Source: Eudromia elegans (lineage: Eukaryota > Chordata > Aves > Tinamiformes > Tinamidae). Taken from it: DNA of 64,000 nucleotides. The stretch covers positions 6,643,825-6,707,824 of the forward strand of contig PTEX01000012.1 of assembly GCA_003342815.1 (NCBI GenBank), written 5' to 3'. The stretch's first letter is position 1. Each line of letters opens with the position of its first letter. The notes under the pieces are model-generated. The model was not told where the DNA came from, did no database searches, and saw only the letters and a program-made list of their open reading frames with translations. The position numbers and the translations under genes were made by a program. Positions 37,701-51,184 of the stretch are shown here, one piece after another.

Positions 37701-38729
37701 GACCCTGAAATACACACTAAAATTGCAAAATTAGCTCAGGTTACATTAACAGGGCTGCTTATATCTCTTGTTACCCTTTTAAATGATGGATTTAGATGCT
37801 TTTTTCCTTTTTTTTCTTTTTCTTTCTGGATTAAAACACAAGAGTAAAAAACATTCCTTGAAAGGATAGCTTGATGTTATTGTGTTTGTTTATTCTTTGT
37901 TATGCTAGGTGTATGGCTCCATTCATTATTTGCTGAGCCTGTTCTGAATACAGAATTGTTCATTCTCTCGTGAGCTTTTCTAAATACTTGCTAGTGCATC
38001 CCTTTCATTTTTTAAAGACACAAATGAAATTATCTACACTGTCCTTCTGTAAGGTAACTCCATTTCATACATGGGGAATTATTGTAAATAGCTTAAGGCC
38101 AAAATTATCCAAAGTATGCATTCATTTGTATGCTAATTTGAAACACAAAGACGTGAGTTTTTCAGAGTGCTTAGTACTGTCATAGCATTTTTGTGCTTTT
38201 TAAATCTTTATATGCTGAAAGCGGACCTATTTGTTCTCTTCTGAGAAACAGAGCTATGGGGTCTTTGTTGAGACATCCAAAAACACATACACTAACAGCC
38301 TAGTTTTAATGAACCGTCCAACCTTTCACAAAGGCACTCAGAGTTAGAAACCAGGATGACATCTGTTTCTCTAGGGCATCATTCAATAATTTTTTTCTTC
38401 GTGTTCACTGAAATTCTGACGAGATGAGATAGATACTCAGACCTCTAACCTGCTGAAATTGTTCCTTTTTATTCTTCAGATGTGGTAAGACTGGGATCTT
38501 GTGGAAAGGGGTAACTATGTTCATCATCACATATATATATATAGCATGATAAATAATTTTACAGTAACCTCTTTGACAAGTTCTGTGAGCATGTACTTCA
38601 CACTTACACATGACTGGGACACAAACATTTCTGGAGCTGTCTCTGCTTTCTGAAACTCCTTTTAGCCTCCTTGGCTTCATTTCCTCCAGTGTCTTTGGAC
38701 CGGCCCACGCTCACACAAGTGCTTTCCCT
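31739..38729. other. AT-rich non-coding DNA
   Basis: No gene is recognisable. A purine-rich patch lies at about 33280-33380 and a short GT run at about 34943-34957. A (TA)n run lies at 38530-38543. Frames up to 107 codons (minus, 33947-34270) have no domain and are probably chance. Confidence 0.6.
38530..38543. repeat. (AT)n microsatellite, short
   Basis: This is an alternating AT run of 14 bases. Confidence 0.85.
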
Positions 38730-38759
38730 TGTCACCACTCTCCCTAGGTATACCTGAGC

Positions 38760-38985
38760 CTGTCTCCACTTTAATCTCTTACCCTCTGCTCCTTCTGCTC
38801 CTTCTGTACTCCAGCCTCCTTTTCTTCACATTCCTCCCCCTTGGCTCTTCTTACTGCTCTTCTCTCTTTCACCAAACTGTTCAAACACCTTTCCTACCTT
38901 CAAAGCCCTCCTTTTGTTTCCTCCCTATGCTGCCTTTCTCCCTTTGTCTCTCACCAATGCAGCAGGCAGAACACAGTTCTCTCCA
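38760..38985. repeat. Pyrimidine-rich low-complexity tract
   Basis: The plus strand is strongly enriched in C and T, with CTCCTT and CTTCTG words repeated around 38785-38815. It ends in a pyrimidine run plus CAATGCAGCAGG, which resembles a splice acceptor. Overlapping plus-strand frames of 120 codons (38729-39091) and 168 codons (38841-39347) cross it. Their Ser, Pro, Phe and Leu bias follows from the base composition rather than from a domain. Confidence 0.6.
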
Positions 38986-39089
38986 GAGGGCGCCAACTCT
39001 CATTCCCAGTGCTCTGCCTGTCCTTGTCACCCAGAAGCACATCCAAAACACACAGTCTTGGCCATTTTCAGGGTGGTACGTCACTGCTT

Positions 39090-39480
39090 AGCCCAGTCTT
39101 GAAGTTTTTCTTATACCTTCCTCTCTCCCAACCTCCTGTGACATCTTCCCTCCACCTCCCTCGGCAACGTCTTCCCTCCCTCTTTGTACTCAGACGTGCC
39201 GGTTCAGTACAGTCTTCCAGGAAGAAGTGTGCAGAGCACATATTCCGGAGGGAGGAGGAGGAACAAGCAGTGGCATCAGGCACAGAAGAAAAGGAAAAGG
39301 CCCCCAGTGCTGTCCCTTCAGGGGCTTCAGCAGCGGAGCCTCCCTAGACCTGACGCGTGTTCGCCAGCGGCTCTCCCTTCTCTTTCCACTTAGCAACTTG
39401 ACAGCACTGCTAGATGCCGCCAGCTCCAGCTCTCAGCAATGCTCTCACTGCCCAGGGGCACGTGAACACCCCGTGCTTCC
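39090..39480. other. GC-richer block with scattered CpG, unclassified
   Basis: This block follows the pyrimidine tract and has more CpG than the surrounding DNA (several within 39160-39425). The 168-codon plus frame ends here with a Glu, Lys and Ala-rich tail that shows no recognised domain. Competing frames exist on the minus strand. An exon, a small regulatory island or an old repeat are all possible. Confidence 0.3.
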
Positions 39481-39762
39481 CTGACCTCAGCTGACACTGG
39501 CCTCTGAAGCCAAGCGACATGGCTTTTCTTGCAGACTTCATGGAATGAGATGCTTCTTGCTTCCCTCCTGGTACTACCAGTTTTGGCATCAGCTGCCTAC
39601 ATGTACTCTGCATTCCCAGTAAAAGTTAGTATCCAGAATCTGCTGGGCTGCTGCAGATGAGGCACGATGTCTTTTGCCAAACATAATCAAACTTCAGCAA
39701 AGCATCTGCACAGTGTGCTTTTCTACTAGTTTATCAGCTGGGACAAGCTTGGGAGAACATTA

Positions 39763-39778
39763 ACAACAACAACAACAG
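39763..39778. repeat. (AAC)n microsatellite
   Basis: Five AAC-type units. A similar short AAC run occurs at about 45845-45860. Confidence 0.85.
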
Positions 39779-42700
39779 ATAATTACATTTTTTTATACTT
39801 ACTAAAAAACTAAATAATAAAATATGAGGGCATTATATTTTTTCCAAAGAAGAAAGATCTATGACATATGCAAGAATCAAAATATTGTTCTCTGTTCTGA
39901 GAAATGAATGAAGTATTTTTACTCATATTTCCATAAAAAAAACTTTTATTAGTATGCCCATAGCATGGAAAATTCCCATATCTGAGCTGTACATTGTTTG
40001 ACAAGATTGAAATTACAGACTGAGTCTTTTAATGGAAACTGGTAGGTATCCTTAAGTACTGGCTTCACCATTTGCACCATTAATAAGTGATATTGTATGA
40101 GCATTTGCTGAAAAAAAGCAACTCTATTGCTGAACACTTTGAACTTTTGTATTCCTGTAAAACACCACATGCTCGTAAGATTCTATGTAAGCAACCTACT
40201 TTAATTACAAAGTACATATTATTTATTATTACAAGAGAAACATGTTCTGTTACTCCATTTGCATGCTACTTTATGAGACATATTCCATTAAAATTACACA
40301 AACAATTTCCCACTAACAACATTGCAGCTGTTAGCTGCATGGAAACATATTATTCACAGATTACAGGATGCAGAACAATTCTGTGACAAAAGAATTCAAG
40401 CAAAATGAGCTTGCTTTTTCCTTTGCATGAGTTCCTTGTTGTGACAGGAAGACACAAATCTGTAGGACCAATATTTCAAATTTGAAAGATTTGACCACTT
40501 CAAGGATAAGGTGAGAATGGCTTTGGTCTGATTAGCCAAGTTATTTCGCCAAATTATAAGATTATAATGTGTAAGTACTAGCTTACAAGATTTTCACAAA
40601 GCAGAAATCCAAATCCGAGCAGGAGTGACTGAGCACGTCCTTACCTGAGTTGCCTTTTAGACCTGAGGTGATCTTTCAGAGCGTGGTGGCCAAAACCGTC
40701 TCTAACTTTCTAAAATCTCTTCCTAAATAACCTGAGACACTTCATAATTTAGAAGAGTTCAAGAGAGAGGTCAGCCTGGAGCCACCTCTGGAGTTGTTTA
40801 TCAGCATGGGCCTGTCATCGTGCAGCCAACACTCAGAAATAGGTTGAATTACACTGCTCCTTTCTCTCTTCTCCCTCCAGTAAAATATGTGAGTATAAAA
40901 TTTGGTTAGTCGCACTAATGCTTTACAGTCATTGTGCAATGAAGATATGAATGAACACATGGGTTATAGGCATGCAGGGAAATATAGTCCCATCTTTTAC
41001 TTATTTTTGGAAGGCATGTGTTTTCCAATTGATAGAATTCAGTGGAATGAGGAAAAAATATTACAAGGAAATGAGAAAGCAAAGAATACTGTCATACTCG
41101 AGCTAGCACAAGTTCAGCTCTGTTAAAGACAAGAATACGGAAGTGTTAGTTCAAACTCACACATTCGAAATAGTGACAGATTTAAATTGCATTTGCACTG
41201 AGATGGTAGAGTTTCACATTTAAATCTCTCTGGTTAATTAGAGGGAAGGAAAAGAAAGTGCTTTAGACTGAATAATGATGATGTTCCCAAACCCCTGACT
41301 TTCAATACAATATTTATATGCCAGGAGCAAATATAGTTGAACTATGATCTTTTGCATTTTTTCTGTCCTTTTTTTTTCTCCCACTGTCACAGAATCACAT
41401 CACCTGTTTAACTGTCAACATCAATAGAAGATATCTGTTAGTCTCAGCTGTCTTGTCTATAAACCTGGTCTTGCAGTCCTCTCCACAAAGGGCACTTGTC
41501 CTGGGGAGAAAGATTAGCTCTGCTCTCAGAGAGATTAGGTCCTGTAATGAACACAAATCTACAGGAGTTTTGAAAAATTTTAGCCAGCTTCATAACAAGG
41601 AAAGTATGAAATGATTCAGGTCATATTAAACAAGAGAAAAAAACAATGGTAAAGGTGGTTTGAAGAGCTTAAATAAGAGGAACTGCAGAGCAAATTTGAA
41701 TTGTCATATCACTGTGTAAAAGATTGGACCAACTTGCCCAGTTTTTCTTCACATGGATCTTGAAAATCTCTAAGGATAGAGAACGCAAAGCCTCACTAGG
41801 AAACATATAGCAGTGATTAAACACATAACGGGTCATTAAAAGTGCAACAAAGTAAAATGTTATTAAATGAAAAGCAAAGGCATAAAGTCGTTTTCCTAGG
41901 TGTCCTTTAGTCATCAGATTACTGCTATTTAGGAGATAAATTACAATAAATAGATAGGACTACAGTTCTAATAACATAAAGGCAATAGAAGTTTTAATTC
42001 TTTATATTAATAACCAAGGTATCAGGCATCTACCCAAATGAATTCATGTCATCTGAGCCAGTCTGTCCTACTTAAATACCACCTCATCCACACCAGCATC
42101 TCATAACACATAGAAGCATAAATTTTCATGTTCATATGGAATTAATCGTGTTTATTATTGTGATGAGCATGTTCTTTTTCCTTGAGCATTTTACTCTCTC
42201 TGTCCTTTCAGGTTTTCTCTTTAATAGCTAGAGCTTGTGAGTGGATTTAGAAGAAGGAAGTCTGGAAGCAAAATAGTCAAAACAATTTTTCATTTTGGTG
42301 AACTGTGAAGTTTCACTTCCCTGTTTTGGGGTAGGGAATGTTATTTCCTTTTGTTGTTAAGTATCTACGAGAGTCAGACTAAGTATAGCCATCAGCTCCA
42401 AAAATAAGTTACTGCAAAGAAATCTGTGAAAGCTTTCCTTCTAAAACTCTACTCTCCATTAAAATTGTCCCTTCATAGCTTCAGAAACATTCTCGTTTTT
42501 AAAAAACTTTTTCATACATTTACAAAAAACTATGATGCAGCTAATCTCCTATTGAATTCCGTGGAAAGGGTAGACCATAAAATAAAACCACTGCATTGGC
42601 TCAGTCCCCAATTCCATGAAGACGCTATCCTATCTGCAAATCTAGTCAGTGAAGGATGCTTAGGAAAAGAAGAAAATAGTGATATCTTCTTTGAGGAACT

Positions 42701-44076
42701 TCCTGGTCCAAAGAAAGATATGCAGCTCGATAAGGTTTTAGCAAGGAAGTCAAGGGGACTGTTATATTCACAGTGAATAAGCTCTTCCATGTCATCTGAT
42801 GCATCTAGGCTTATGGACGTATGTCCCCAGTGTTACAGTGAGACTCTGCTCTTCTCTGCATGGAGGCAGCTGCATTCTCCACCTTTCCAACTCCAGAAAT
42901 ACCAAGGCGTAAAAAAGCCCATCAATTAATGCAATGCTCAGGACCAGTCCCTGGCCCAGCACAGGTCAAGGATTTTCTCCAAGGGGCAGTATGGGATGAT
43001 AAGGCTATTTTTTCTGTTCTTTTTTGTTTCATTTTCCTGTGTTTTGAGGAGGAGGGGAAGAGCTGTATGATGCTTCTTCTTGTTTTATTTAACAGGCACT
43101 TAAAGCCTGTGAGGCTGTAAAGCTGAAGTTCTCCTGAGGTTTGTGCATGGCTTTCTAGCTGGGGCAAAATTAGGATTCTCCAGGGGCGTGAAAGTGGTGC
43201 AGGCAGCTGGGGAGAGGGCTGTAGCTGTACAGCATCGTCGCAACCAGCTATTCCCCACCAGGAGCAGCCATCTGCAGTTGGAAATGAACCTGAAAATCAG
43301 GAGACAAGGCTAAGCAGAGGGAAGAGCCACTCAATGGTGGTAGAAATTGAAGCCTTCAGTTCCAGCATCAGCTAATCCGACTGTTCGTACAGCACAGCTC
43401 AACCTACATTTGGCACAGCAGTTCATTAAGCCATCCTTGCTAATGTCACAGGCTTCACTCTCTGAAGTGATGTTGCCATGACCACTTCCCTTGACAATTT
43501 GTTCTGCGGTCCAGTTGCCTCTGCTGTTTTTCAAAATGGAGCTGTAAATTAGAGAGTGCTAACACACAAAGACCTCTGTGTGCTTCTTCTGAATGAGAAG
43601 GCTCTCTCTAGCCTGGATGGTGGTGTTTTTGTATTCGGGCCAGGGTACAGGTTCTTATGATGAAATCCAAATTAATTTCTCACAGCTGAGAAAACTGTAA
43701 TTGATTTATTTATGTATGATTGGCTTAATAATGAAATTTATCTTGTGTAAATCACTGACAGGGATATCAGAGATTTATTATTCAGAGACCTCACTTGGTT
43801 TTACCAATAATTATTTTAGATTTCAGAACAAGTATATAAAGAGACTTCGATTATTAAATACTTATGATTTACTAACAGTGGCTGTCTCATTTTGAGTTTT
43901 AGACCTGTCAAGCCATGCTTCCATGGCTTTAGATATACATATATTGATATTCAGTACAGATATATATTTTAAAATTTTATGCGTAATGAAAATCAATTGA
44001 AGAATTATTTGTAATTGAACCATGTAACAATGTAGATAAGTCTGCATATGTGTTTTTGCATGCACATGTTTGCAAA

Positions 44077-44140
44077 TTTTATCTTATTTTTATTTTATCT
44101 ATTTTATTTTATCTTATTTTTATCTATTTATTTTCTTAAG
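44077..44140. repeat. T-rich tandem repeat, period 30
   Basis: TTTTATCTTATTTTTAT recurs exactly at 44077 and 44107, separated by related TTTTATCTA sequence. Confidence 0.8.
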
Positions 44141-44980
44141 ATCTGTTGTCTTTATGCAGTGGCATCAATCTATTGTAAATAAATAAATACATAAAATTTA
44201 TGCTTAAATTTTATCCAACTTCAGTAGAATCAAGTGTTACTATTGCGTGCAGATAGCTCCTAGAGTACAGAGGATGGGAACAGAAAACAAAAGCTAATGT
44301 CTCTTAACAGTTTAGCAAGACTGGAAAGGAGAATGATGGGCTCCTGTGTCACTGAGCTCAGGACATTTCTCTCAGAAAAAGCAGTCTTATATAGACTTCT
44401 TCTACAAACTAATGCTGAACTATTTGGGGAAGAAAAAACTTCCATTTTAGTTAGGTTCCAAAAGTGATTTCTTCTGTTGTTCTGTTTTTTCTTGGAATTT
44501 TATTCCTAGGTAATCTATAGTCATTTTTTTGTCTTATGCCAGTCTTGGTTCTTAGTGCAAAATATTTCTTCTCATTTTTTTCTCTTTATATACTTTATTC
44601 AGTAGTAATATCTTCCTTCAACCTTGAATTAATAATGTGAAGAACTTGAATAATGAAATGTGTTCTATATAAAGACTGGAAAAGCTTATTATCCTGGCAA
44701 TCTTTTCCTATATCTGTGCAATCTGGAGTTCTTGCTTTAACAGAATTGTACATAGAATTGAAACCTGGAGAGGGTATTGTGCAGAGGTATTAATATGTCC
44801 TTCTGTCCTTTGAAAATATTCTCCTAATAAATCCTGCAATTTCATTTGATTTTCACAGTAGAAGTGCCTAGATCACCACAAATCATGTTGTAATGAACTA
44901 GTACTCTGTTGTTATTTCTCCTCGCATCCAACTGAGCTCCTACTGTAAAAAAGATTCTTTGTTTTATACTTTTCCACAAA

Positions 44981-45300
44981 TCACAGAATCTCAGAATGGT
45001 TGAGATTGGAAGGGACCTCTAGAAATCATCTAGTCCAAACCCCTGTGCTCCAGCAGGGTCCCCTAGAGCACGGGGTGGCATCCAGGTGGGTTTGGAATAT
45101 CTCCAGAGAAGGAGACTCCACAACATCTTGGAACAGCCTGTTCCAGGGCTCCGTCACCCTCACAGGAAAGAAGTTCCTCCTCACATGGAGATGGAACTGC
45201 CTGTGTTTCAACTTGAACCCATTACCCCTTGTCCTGTCACTGGCCACCACCAAGAAGAGTTTGACCCCATCCTCTTTACATTTTCCCTTCAGGTAAATTT
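44981..45300 (-). mobile_element. CR1 LINE, 5'-truncated, minus strand
   Basis: The left edge is the reverse complement of the CR1 3' end (TCACAGAATCTCAGAATGG), then GGAAGGGACC and ATCATCTAGTCCAA. On the minus strand the ORF2 C-terminus is readable as SDRTRGNGFKL, RRNFFPVRVTEPWNRLF and VVESPSLEIFQTHLDA. The right end reaches into the family's GACCCCATCCTCTTTACA region near 45270-45290, where similarity fades. A plus-strand frame of 98 codons across it is only the antisense shadow of this element. Confidence 0.95.
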
Positions 45301-47149
45301 CCCAGAAACTCTCTGGGTGATGCCTTACATAACTTTCATTTTGTATTTGCTCAACTTCATCTGAGAGATAAAGAATTTAGCTCATAGGCATTGAGCATCT
45401 TGCCTTTCTCCGAGGTCTACAGTTAAAAAGGACACTGTACTCCTAACAGGAAGTAAAAAATAATTCTTTGATTTTGGTGAGTGTTAAAATTACAATAGTT
45501 TTAACTGCTCACCTGAATTTGCTTTCAAGTTTCGTTAGTGCTGGTCTTATGGCTACCATGTTCCCCAAACTCTTTTATTCTGCTGAAGATATCCACCTTT
45601 GCCTTTTAGCTGATAGTAGCTTCATGATGCTGCCTGTGAACAATATTTCTCAGTTGGTTTACTGCGTGTCAATACATTCCTGCACAAGAAGCCCTAGGTG
45701 ATAAATTGTACTAAATTTGCTCATTAAAAAAATACCACACACATCTGGAAATAAACACAGTCTGACTGTGTAGAGTGCCGTGCACCCAGATAAATGTATT
45801 ATTGACACTCCAGGTCAGTCACTCTTTTCCTGAGAAACTACATTAACAACAACAACAAAAAATAACTTTGGTACAGTTACAGTTCAAGGGTATATGTGAG
45901 AGTTAGCCTTGGTAAATGGAGGGAAGAGCAGTGTTGCAATTAATTGTGTTCTCTTCCATTACAAGGATCAAAAATATAGAACTCATGAAGAAAAACATGG
46001 AAGGTACAAATTTCTGCCAACTCACAAACAGAAATTCATTTCTAAATGAGAAATCATAGAAAGTTGCTTTCATTGTTATATAAGTGATATGCCAACAAAT
46101 GCCATGTAAAAATAATCTTATGTTGAACTTTCACTTTATACATTTCTCTTCATTGTGTTACTATATTATTTTTGTTTTGTTATAAATATCCTACTATTTT
46201 CTGATCATGATTTGAAAAATAAATCCAATAATACATATTATGCCATATCATTTATTGTACTCAGCCTTACTAATGATAAGATTTTTCTAATGATTTTAAT
46301 AGAAGTGAAAAGAGATAGTCTTAGCTTTAAGCTGGCAGGATAGAAAGCAAAGAAAGCAATATGCCTGTTACAGGAATGGGGATCTGTGGTTTTCATGGAA
46401 CTGCACAAAGGAAGGCTCTACATTAAAGAATTGGTAAAAAGTGGATGCATCTGAAGTGACACCGCTCAAGAGTTCAGACCATTGCAATTCAGTAATCCCA
46501 AGGGAATCTTACCTCATGAGTTAAAGAAGGACTCTTTTAAGGTTTCCATTTGGAAACTCGCATCATCTTCATCAAAGTGAAAAGAGGGACTCCCATCTCA
46601 ACCTTAAAGAATGGCAACCCTTGTTGGACAATTTGTGTTATGTTGCATGATTGCCCATGTAAAGCTTACTTCTACTCTCTGCAACTCACTACTAAAACAA
46701 TGTAGTGTAATTTTTCAAGGAAAATAAATAAGGCCAACCTGGAGTAAAAGCTACCTGTTTGAGTTATATGACATCAGAAAAGATAAGATAAAAATAATCT
46801 GAATTTCTTTCTTCTTGCACAGCAGTGGGTGGTTCTTTCTATCCGAACTACATTTTTTCAATTTAAAAGCTTTTCATCTTTCCATCCTGACAGATTTTAC
46901 ATCAGGAGAACCTCAGCTGGTACTCCTAGCAGCCACTACCTTACATAATACAATTACACCCAGCTAATCAAGAAATAATGTATATAAACAGAGAAACAAA
47001 GAATGCAAATTCCAAATATTTACAGGCAAGTAAACAAGAGAATCGAGAAATAACCTTCTCTTCTTCTCACACCCTTCTATATAATTATCACCTCAAAAAA
47101 ACCAAATATCTGAAAGATTTCCTATATGTTTGAGAAAACACTAATGTTT
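45301..47149. other. AT-rich non-coding DNA between two CR1 copies
   Basis: No gene is recognisable. A short AAC run lies near 45845-45860. Frames are 77 codons or shorter with no domain. Confidence 0.6.
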
Positions 47150-47447
47150 AGAATCATAGAATCATAGAATCATAGAATGGCTAGGGTTGGAAGGGACCTC
47201 CAGAGGTCATCTAGTCCAACCCCCCTGCACACGCAGGGTCCCCTAGAGCATGTGGCACAGGGTGGTGTCCAGGCAGGTTTTGAAGATCTCCAGAGAAGGA
47301 GACTCCACCACCTCTCTGGGCAGCCTGTTCCAGGGCTCTGTCACCCTCACTGTTAAAAAATTCTTTCTTAAGCTCCTGTGGAACTTTTGGTGCCTCAATT
47401 TGTGGCCGTTTCCTCTAGTTCTATCACTGGCCACCACTGAAAAGAGG
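47150..47447 (-). mobile_element. CR1 LINE, 5'-truncated, minus strand
   Basis: The left edge has three reverse-complement terminal repeats (AATCATAG units), so this copy preserves the canonical CR1 3' end best. They are followed by GGTTGGAAGGGACC and ATCTAGTCCAACCCCCCTGC. The minus-strand frame gives SDRTRGNGHKL, LRKNFLTVRVTEPWNRLPRE and VVESPSLEIFKT, the end of ORF2. The right junction is followed directly by an 18-base tandem duplication. Confidence 0.96.
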
Positions 47448-47483
47448 AATCATATCTAATTGTTTAATCGTATCTAATTGTTT
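47448..47483. repeat. 18-base tandem duplication at the 5' junction of a CR1
   Basis: AATCATATCTAATTGTTT at 47448-47465 is repeated with one mismatch (AATCGTATCTAATTGTTT) at 47466-47483. It directly abuts the truncated 5' end of the CR1 copy. Confidence 0.9.
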
Positions 47484-50400
47484 AAAAGGGATAAACTCAA
47501 GTTTCTTATTCATTACAGTGGTGTTTTTTATTTCCCCAAATCATATCCACATACCTTTTTTTCTTATATAGAATCTTCTTATAAGATATACTATTTCCTG
47601 AGATGAATATGATTAAAAAACAACATCTCTGATGTCTTTCTGTTTTGTTTCTTTTTAAGCTCATAGTGAAACATCTGATAAAGATCTAAATTTGTTACAG
47701 AAAAAATCTTACAAGCTGTATTTTCTACATTTCTACCATTAATCAAGGTTTCTTGATAGTACAGGAAAAGTTGATTTGTTCCTAACATGTCCCTTGAACA
47801 AGCATTTACTGCTATTGTAAGAGAAAATAGGATTTCTTGATTCCTGAGTCACCTGTGGCTCTGATTGTATTTGCACTGCTAGAAGTCATCTGCTTGTCTC
47901 CTGCTCCCCACAGTTATGCACCGAGAATTGCAAACTAATGCTGCCTCTCTGCTGCTGCCTGGTAGCCACGCACAGGTGGCCTTTTTGCATGCAGAACTTC
48001 TCCTGTTTCTCCCATATACCAGAGTATATCCTCACAGTAGTGAATTTTAGGTCCCTTTGGGTCTTAAATTTCTACTACAAGGGACACTGTCAGCTGGGGC
48101 AACTTGGCAGACCCTCACTGGAAGTGGGAAGTAATGTTTCCGTTATTATTCAGGTGGTAACAACTGTTGTCGCTGGGGCAAAGACTGCAAAGATAGAGTT
48201 GGAGCCTCTTTTTAGGAAAATCATGGTGTCGTATATTGCATGAGAAATGGATATACTACAGTAGCAACATATATAGGACACAAGCAAGCTCAAAGGCCAG
48301 TGGGGTACTTAGCCAAGGCAAGCTCTTGTCTTCTCCAGAAAGAGAAAGTTTAAGAAATGTGTCCTTTATATCCTTTCAGAAGGGTATAAACCCTTCTGTA
48401 CTATTTGGTCTTGGGATCAGAGAATGTCCTATGGACCTAATGACTTTTATTTAAGTTTTCTCACATCTCCTCCATGATATGTGACTTTGCTCTGATGCTG
48501 ATTTCTTTTGGGGCTGACAATGACACACTTCTTTTAAAAATCCCTTTAGAAGAGTAAAATATAACCCAGAATTCAGCACCCAGTACAGCCAAGTCTATGC
48601 TGTCTTCATAATCCCTTTGGTTCCAAACTTCTTTCACCCCTTTACTTCCTGCTAGAGAAAGATCTTCACAGAAACAGATCCCACAGAGGCCTCAAACCTA
48701 ATTGTTTTACTCTTTCTTCCACCAGGGATCCATTTCTACAATATTTAGTTCCTACATATTCAGTCTATTTTGAGGACACCAAAGGCAGATATTTTAATGA
48801 AGATATAGTTCCAAACTGCCCTTTTCCTTTCTACTATCTCATGTTATTTCTTCCATCCTTATCCATTAAATAAGTAGCATGTATCAACTTAAATAAAAAT
48901 GTTAATTTTCAGTATGTGTTTATATTTTAAAAGAGCTCAGAGAAGTTTATCCTAATGACATACAAGTGCACATTCTGTCACTGTTGTACAGAAGCCCTTC
49001 AAAATAGTAAGTTTGTCACCCTATTACAGTGTTGTTATTTTTATAATAAGTTGAAGAAGTAGAGGTGCAGCACGATTGCATATCCGCCTCAAGGTCACAA
49101 AAAAATCTGCCAACCTGGAAATTTCACCCTCTGACTTTTCTGAATCATATCTCAGTGCTTAGAAACAAGGCCCTCTTGTGTGAGATTTACTGGTGTATCA
49201 CCAGTTTAGAATCAAAAGCTTGCATTTTTTTCTGTCTTACCTATTCTTTTCTACAGTGTGCACCATGTTATTCAAGAATAGCAGAAGGCACTGACTGGCA
49301 CCAGTTTATCATGTTTTGTTTCAGAAAGCTACACAATAAGTTATCAACCAGTGACATGCTGGAGGACACACAAAGCATTTCTGCCAATACAGATCACTCA
49401 CCCTCTGCTACTTCACTTCTAATGAACATCACTGCAGGAGTTGCTTCCATCCATGCTGACATCTTGCTCATGCAAGACAGCATTGTTATTCTGCAGATTC
49501 CTGTAGAAGTGCAGGTACAGAGCACTTACCCGAAGCATTTGTAAAGTGTGTTTCAGTGAACAATACAAATCCTGAAAGGAAATTCACAAGTATTTTGCTA
49601 AGTTCATGGCTTTTTCTAGTGCTTCTTTACAGAAAATCTTGAAAAGACCTTGAAGCAGAAGTCCTTTTTACTGGTGGTATTGAACGGCACTCTCTCTATA
49701 TATATGTACTAACGAAAAACAAAACAAAACTCACTGGTCTCAGAGATACGGTAAAAATGCCCAACAGCAAAATGTTAGCCTACTAGAAGAGGAGTTTTTA
49801 ACAATGTAATCCACAGCCACTCTTATGACTGAGCAAGTTACTTGTTGTTTTGAAGGAAGTTTGATGCCAGAGGAAAAACAAACAGCGACCACAGACAAAA
49901 AAATAGTATCTACTATATAGAAAATTTGATGGCTGAATGTTAAAGAAGGTTCTTTCCTTAGGGATCCTTTAGAGGATCATTACAAGAAGTTACTATGGAT
50001 CAGGCTTTCAGAAGAAAAGAACCAGTAAGTGTGGGCATGTAAATTTTTGGATGTTCTATTTACTGCTGAAATGTATTTTTAGAAGCTGGTTTACAGTCTA
50101 AACCCAAGTATGGCATTTATTTCTATGTTCTTTATACATGTGTAATTATTCTGGATGTCATTTGAAACTTTCAGTTCCTGTGGCACTATCTTAATGCTTT
50201 CTTCTTAGAATGTATTTTATTGGCATTATAAGTGAGCCATAGATGGTATTCTCTCAAGAAAAAAGTCTGTATTTGACAGATGTATTTTGTTTCTATGTGA
50301 TTTTGCTTTTATATTTCATACTAAAATTGCACTTTTTGATGACTTTAATCTACTTGTATATCTTTCCTATCCTTAGTAACAAATTTTTCAGGTGCAGTAT

Positions 50401-51167
50401 TTTCAGCTGCCTCTATGTTGTCTAGTACAAAGCCTGTGAAATATCTGCCATCCTAAATATTTCATCTAAAATATTTTACACACATTATGTGCTTCACATA
50501 ACTCAAATAAAGCTACAAGTGGGGATTATCAGATAATTAGGAAACAATCTGAGAATACACTGTGCCTAAAATATTCCGTTACAAAGATTCCTGTTCTATT
50601 GGCTGTACTCTTAGCACAAAGGACTGTTTTTTTTACAGGAGCTGGGAGTAATTGCTGCAACATCTTTCTTTGGTTTTGTTTCATGAAAGTGCACACTGAT
50701 CTGTCTCAGGCATGAACTACACCACACTGCCATGATTCTTCCTCCTGCTTACAATCCTGACAATTCCTGGACTCTTTTTGAAAAAGCTGAACCTTGCCAA
50801 GGTTAACAAAGCAAAAACTTCCCCCTCTAAGGCAGAAAAGAGGGGAAGTGGAAGTGGTACAAAGGGACTTGAGCCCCATTGGACAACCCACTGAATTCCT
50901 TTTAACTTGTCTCTTATTTTTGCAGGGTTGTCTGTCTTGGAAAAGAGATTCATCAGACTTAATGTGCCAAAAAGAATTAAAAGATGGGCTAAAAGGATGT
51001 AAATAAGAGACTATTGTACGTCACAGAATAGTTTTGCTTCAAAGCAGTGTTTCAGTAACAGAACTTAAGGAGGAAGGAAGGAAAGGAAAACTGAAGTAAT
51101 GACTTTCCTTCACATAGGTAAAAATTTCTCTAGATAATTTTTAGCATGCAATAGGTAATTATTACTA

Positions 51168-51184
51168 TTTTTTTTTTTTTTTTT
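51168..51184. repeat. Poly(T) run, 17 bases
   Basis: This uninterrupted T run is followed by AGG, giving an accidental splice-acceptor-like sequence. No exon was recognised after it. Confidence 0.9.

Larger units (their letters stand above)
39481..44980. other. AT-rich non-coding DNA
   Basis: No gene is recognisable. An (AAC)n run lies near 39763-39778 and a TTTTATCTTATTTTTAT repeat at 44077-44123. The 116-codon plus frame at 42426-42776 is overlapped by an 86-codon minus frame and shows no domain. Confidence 0.55.

Noticed and set aside
41387..41400. CACAGAATCACAT resembling a CR1 terminal repeat
   Set aside because: No GGTTGGAAGGGA-type CR1 sequence follows, so the match is likely chance.
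42426..42776. 116-codon frame with an LHWLSP phrase faintly like LINE reverse-transcriptase tails
   Set aside because: Only one short phrase fits, and the surrounding residues do not match any LINE pattern I can recognise.
45000..45364. Plus-strand frames of 98 and 92 codons
   Set aside because: They are antisense shadows of the minus-strand CR1.
47250..47459. Plus-strand 69-codon frame
   Set aside because: It is an antisense shadow of the minus-strand CR1.
49065..49544. 159-codon plus-strand frame
   Set aside because: There is no recognised domain, no splice or promoter context, and the composition resembles the flanks. It is probably chance.
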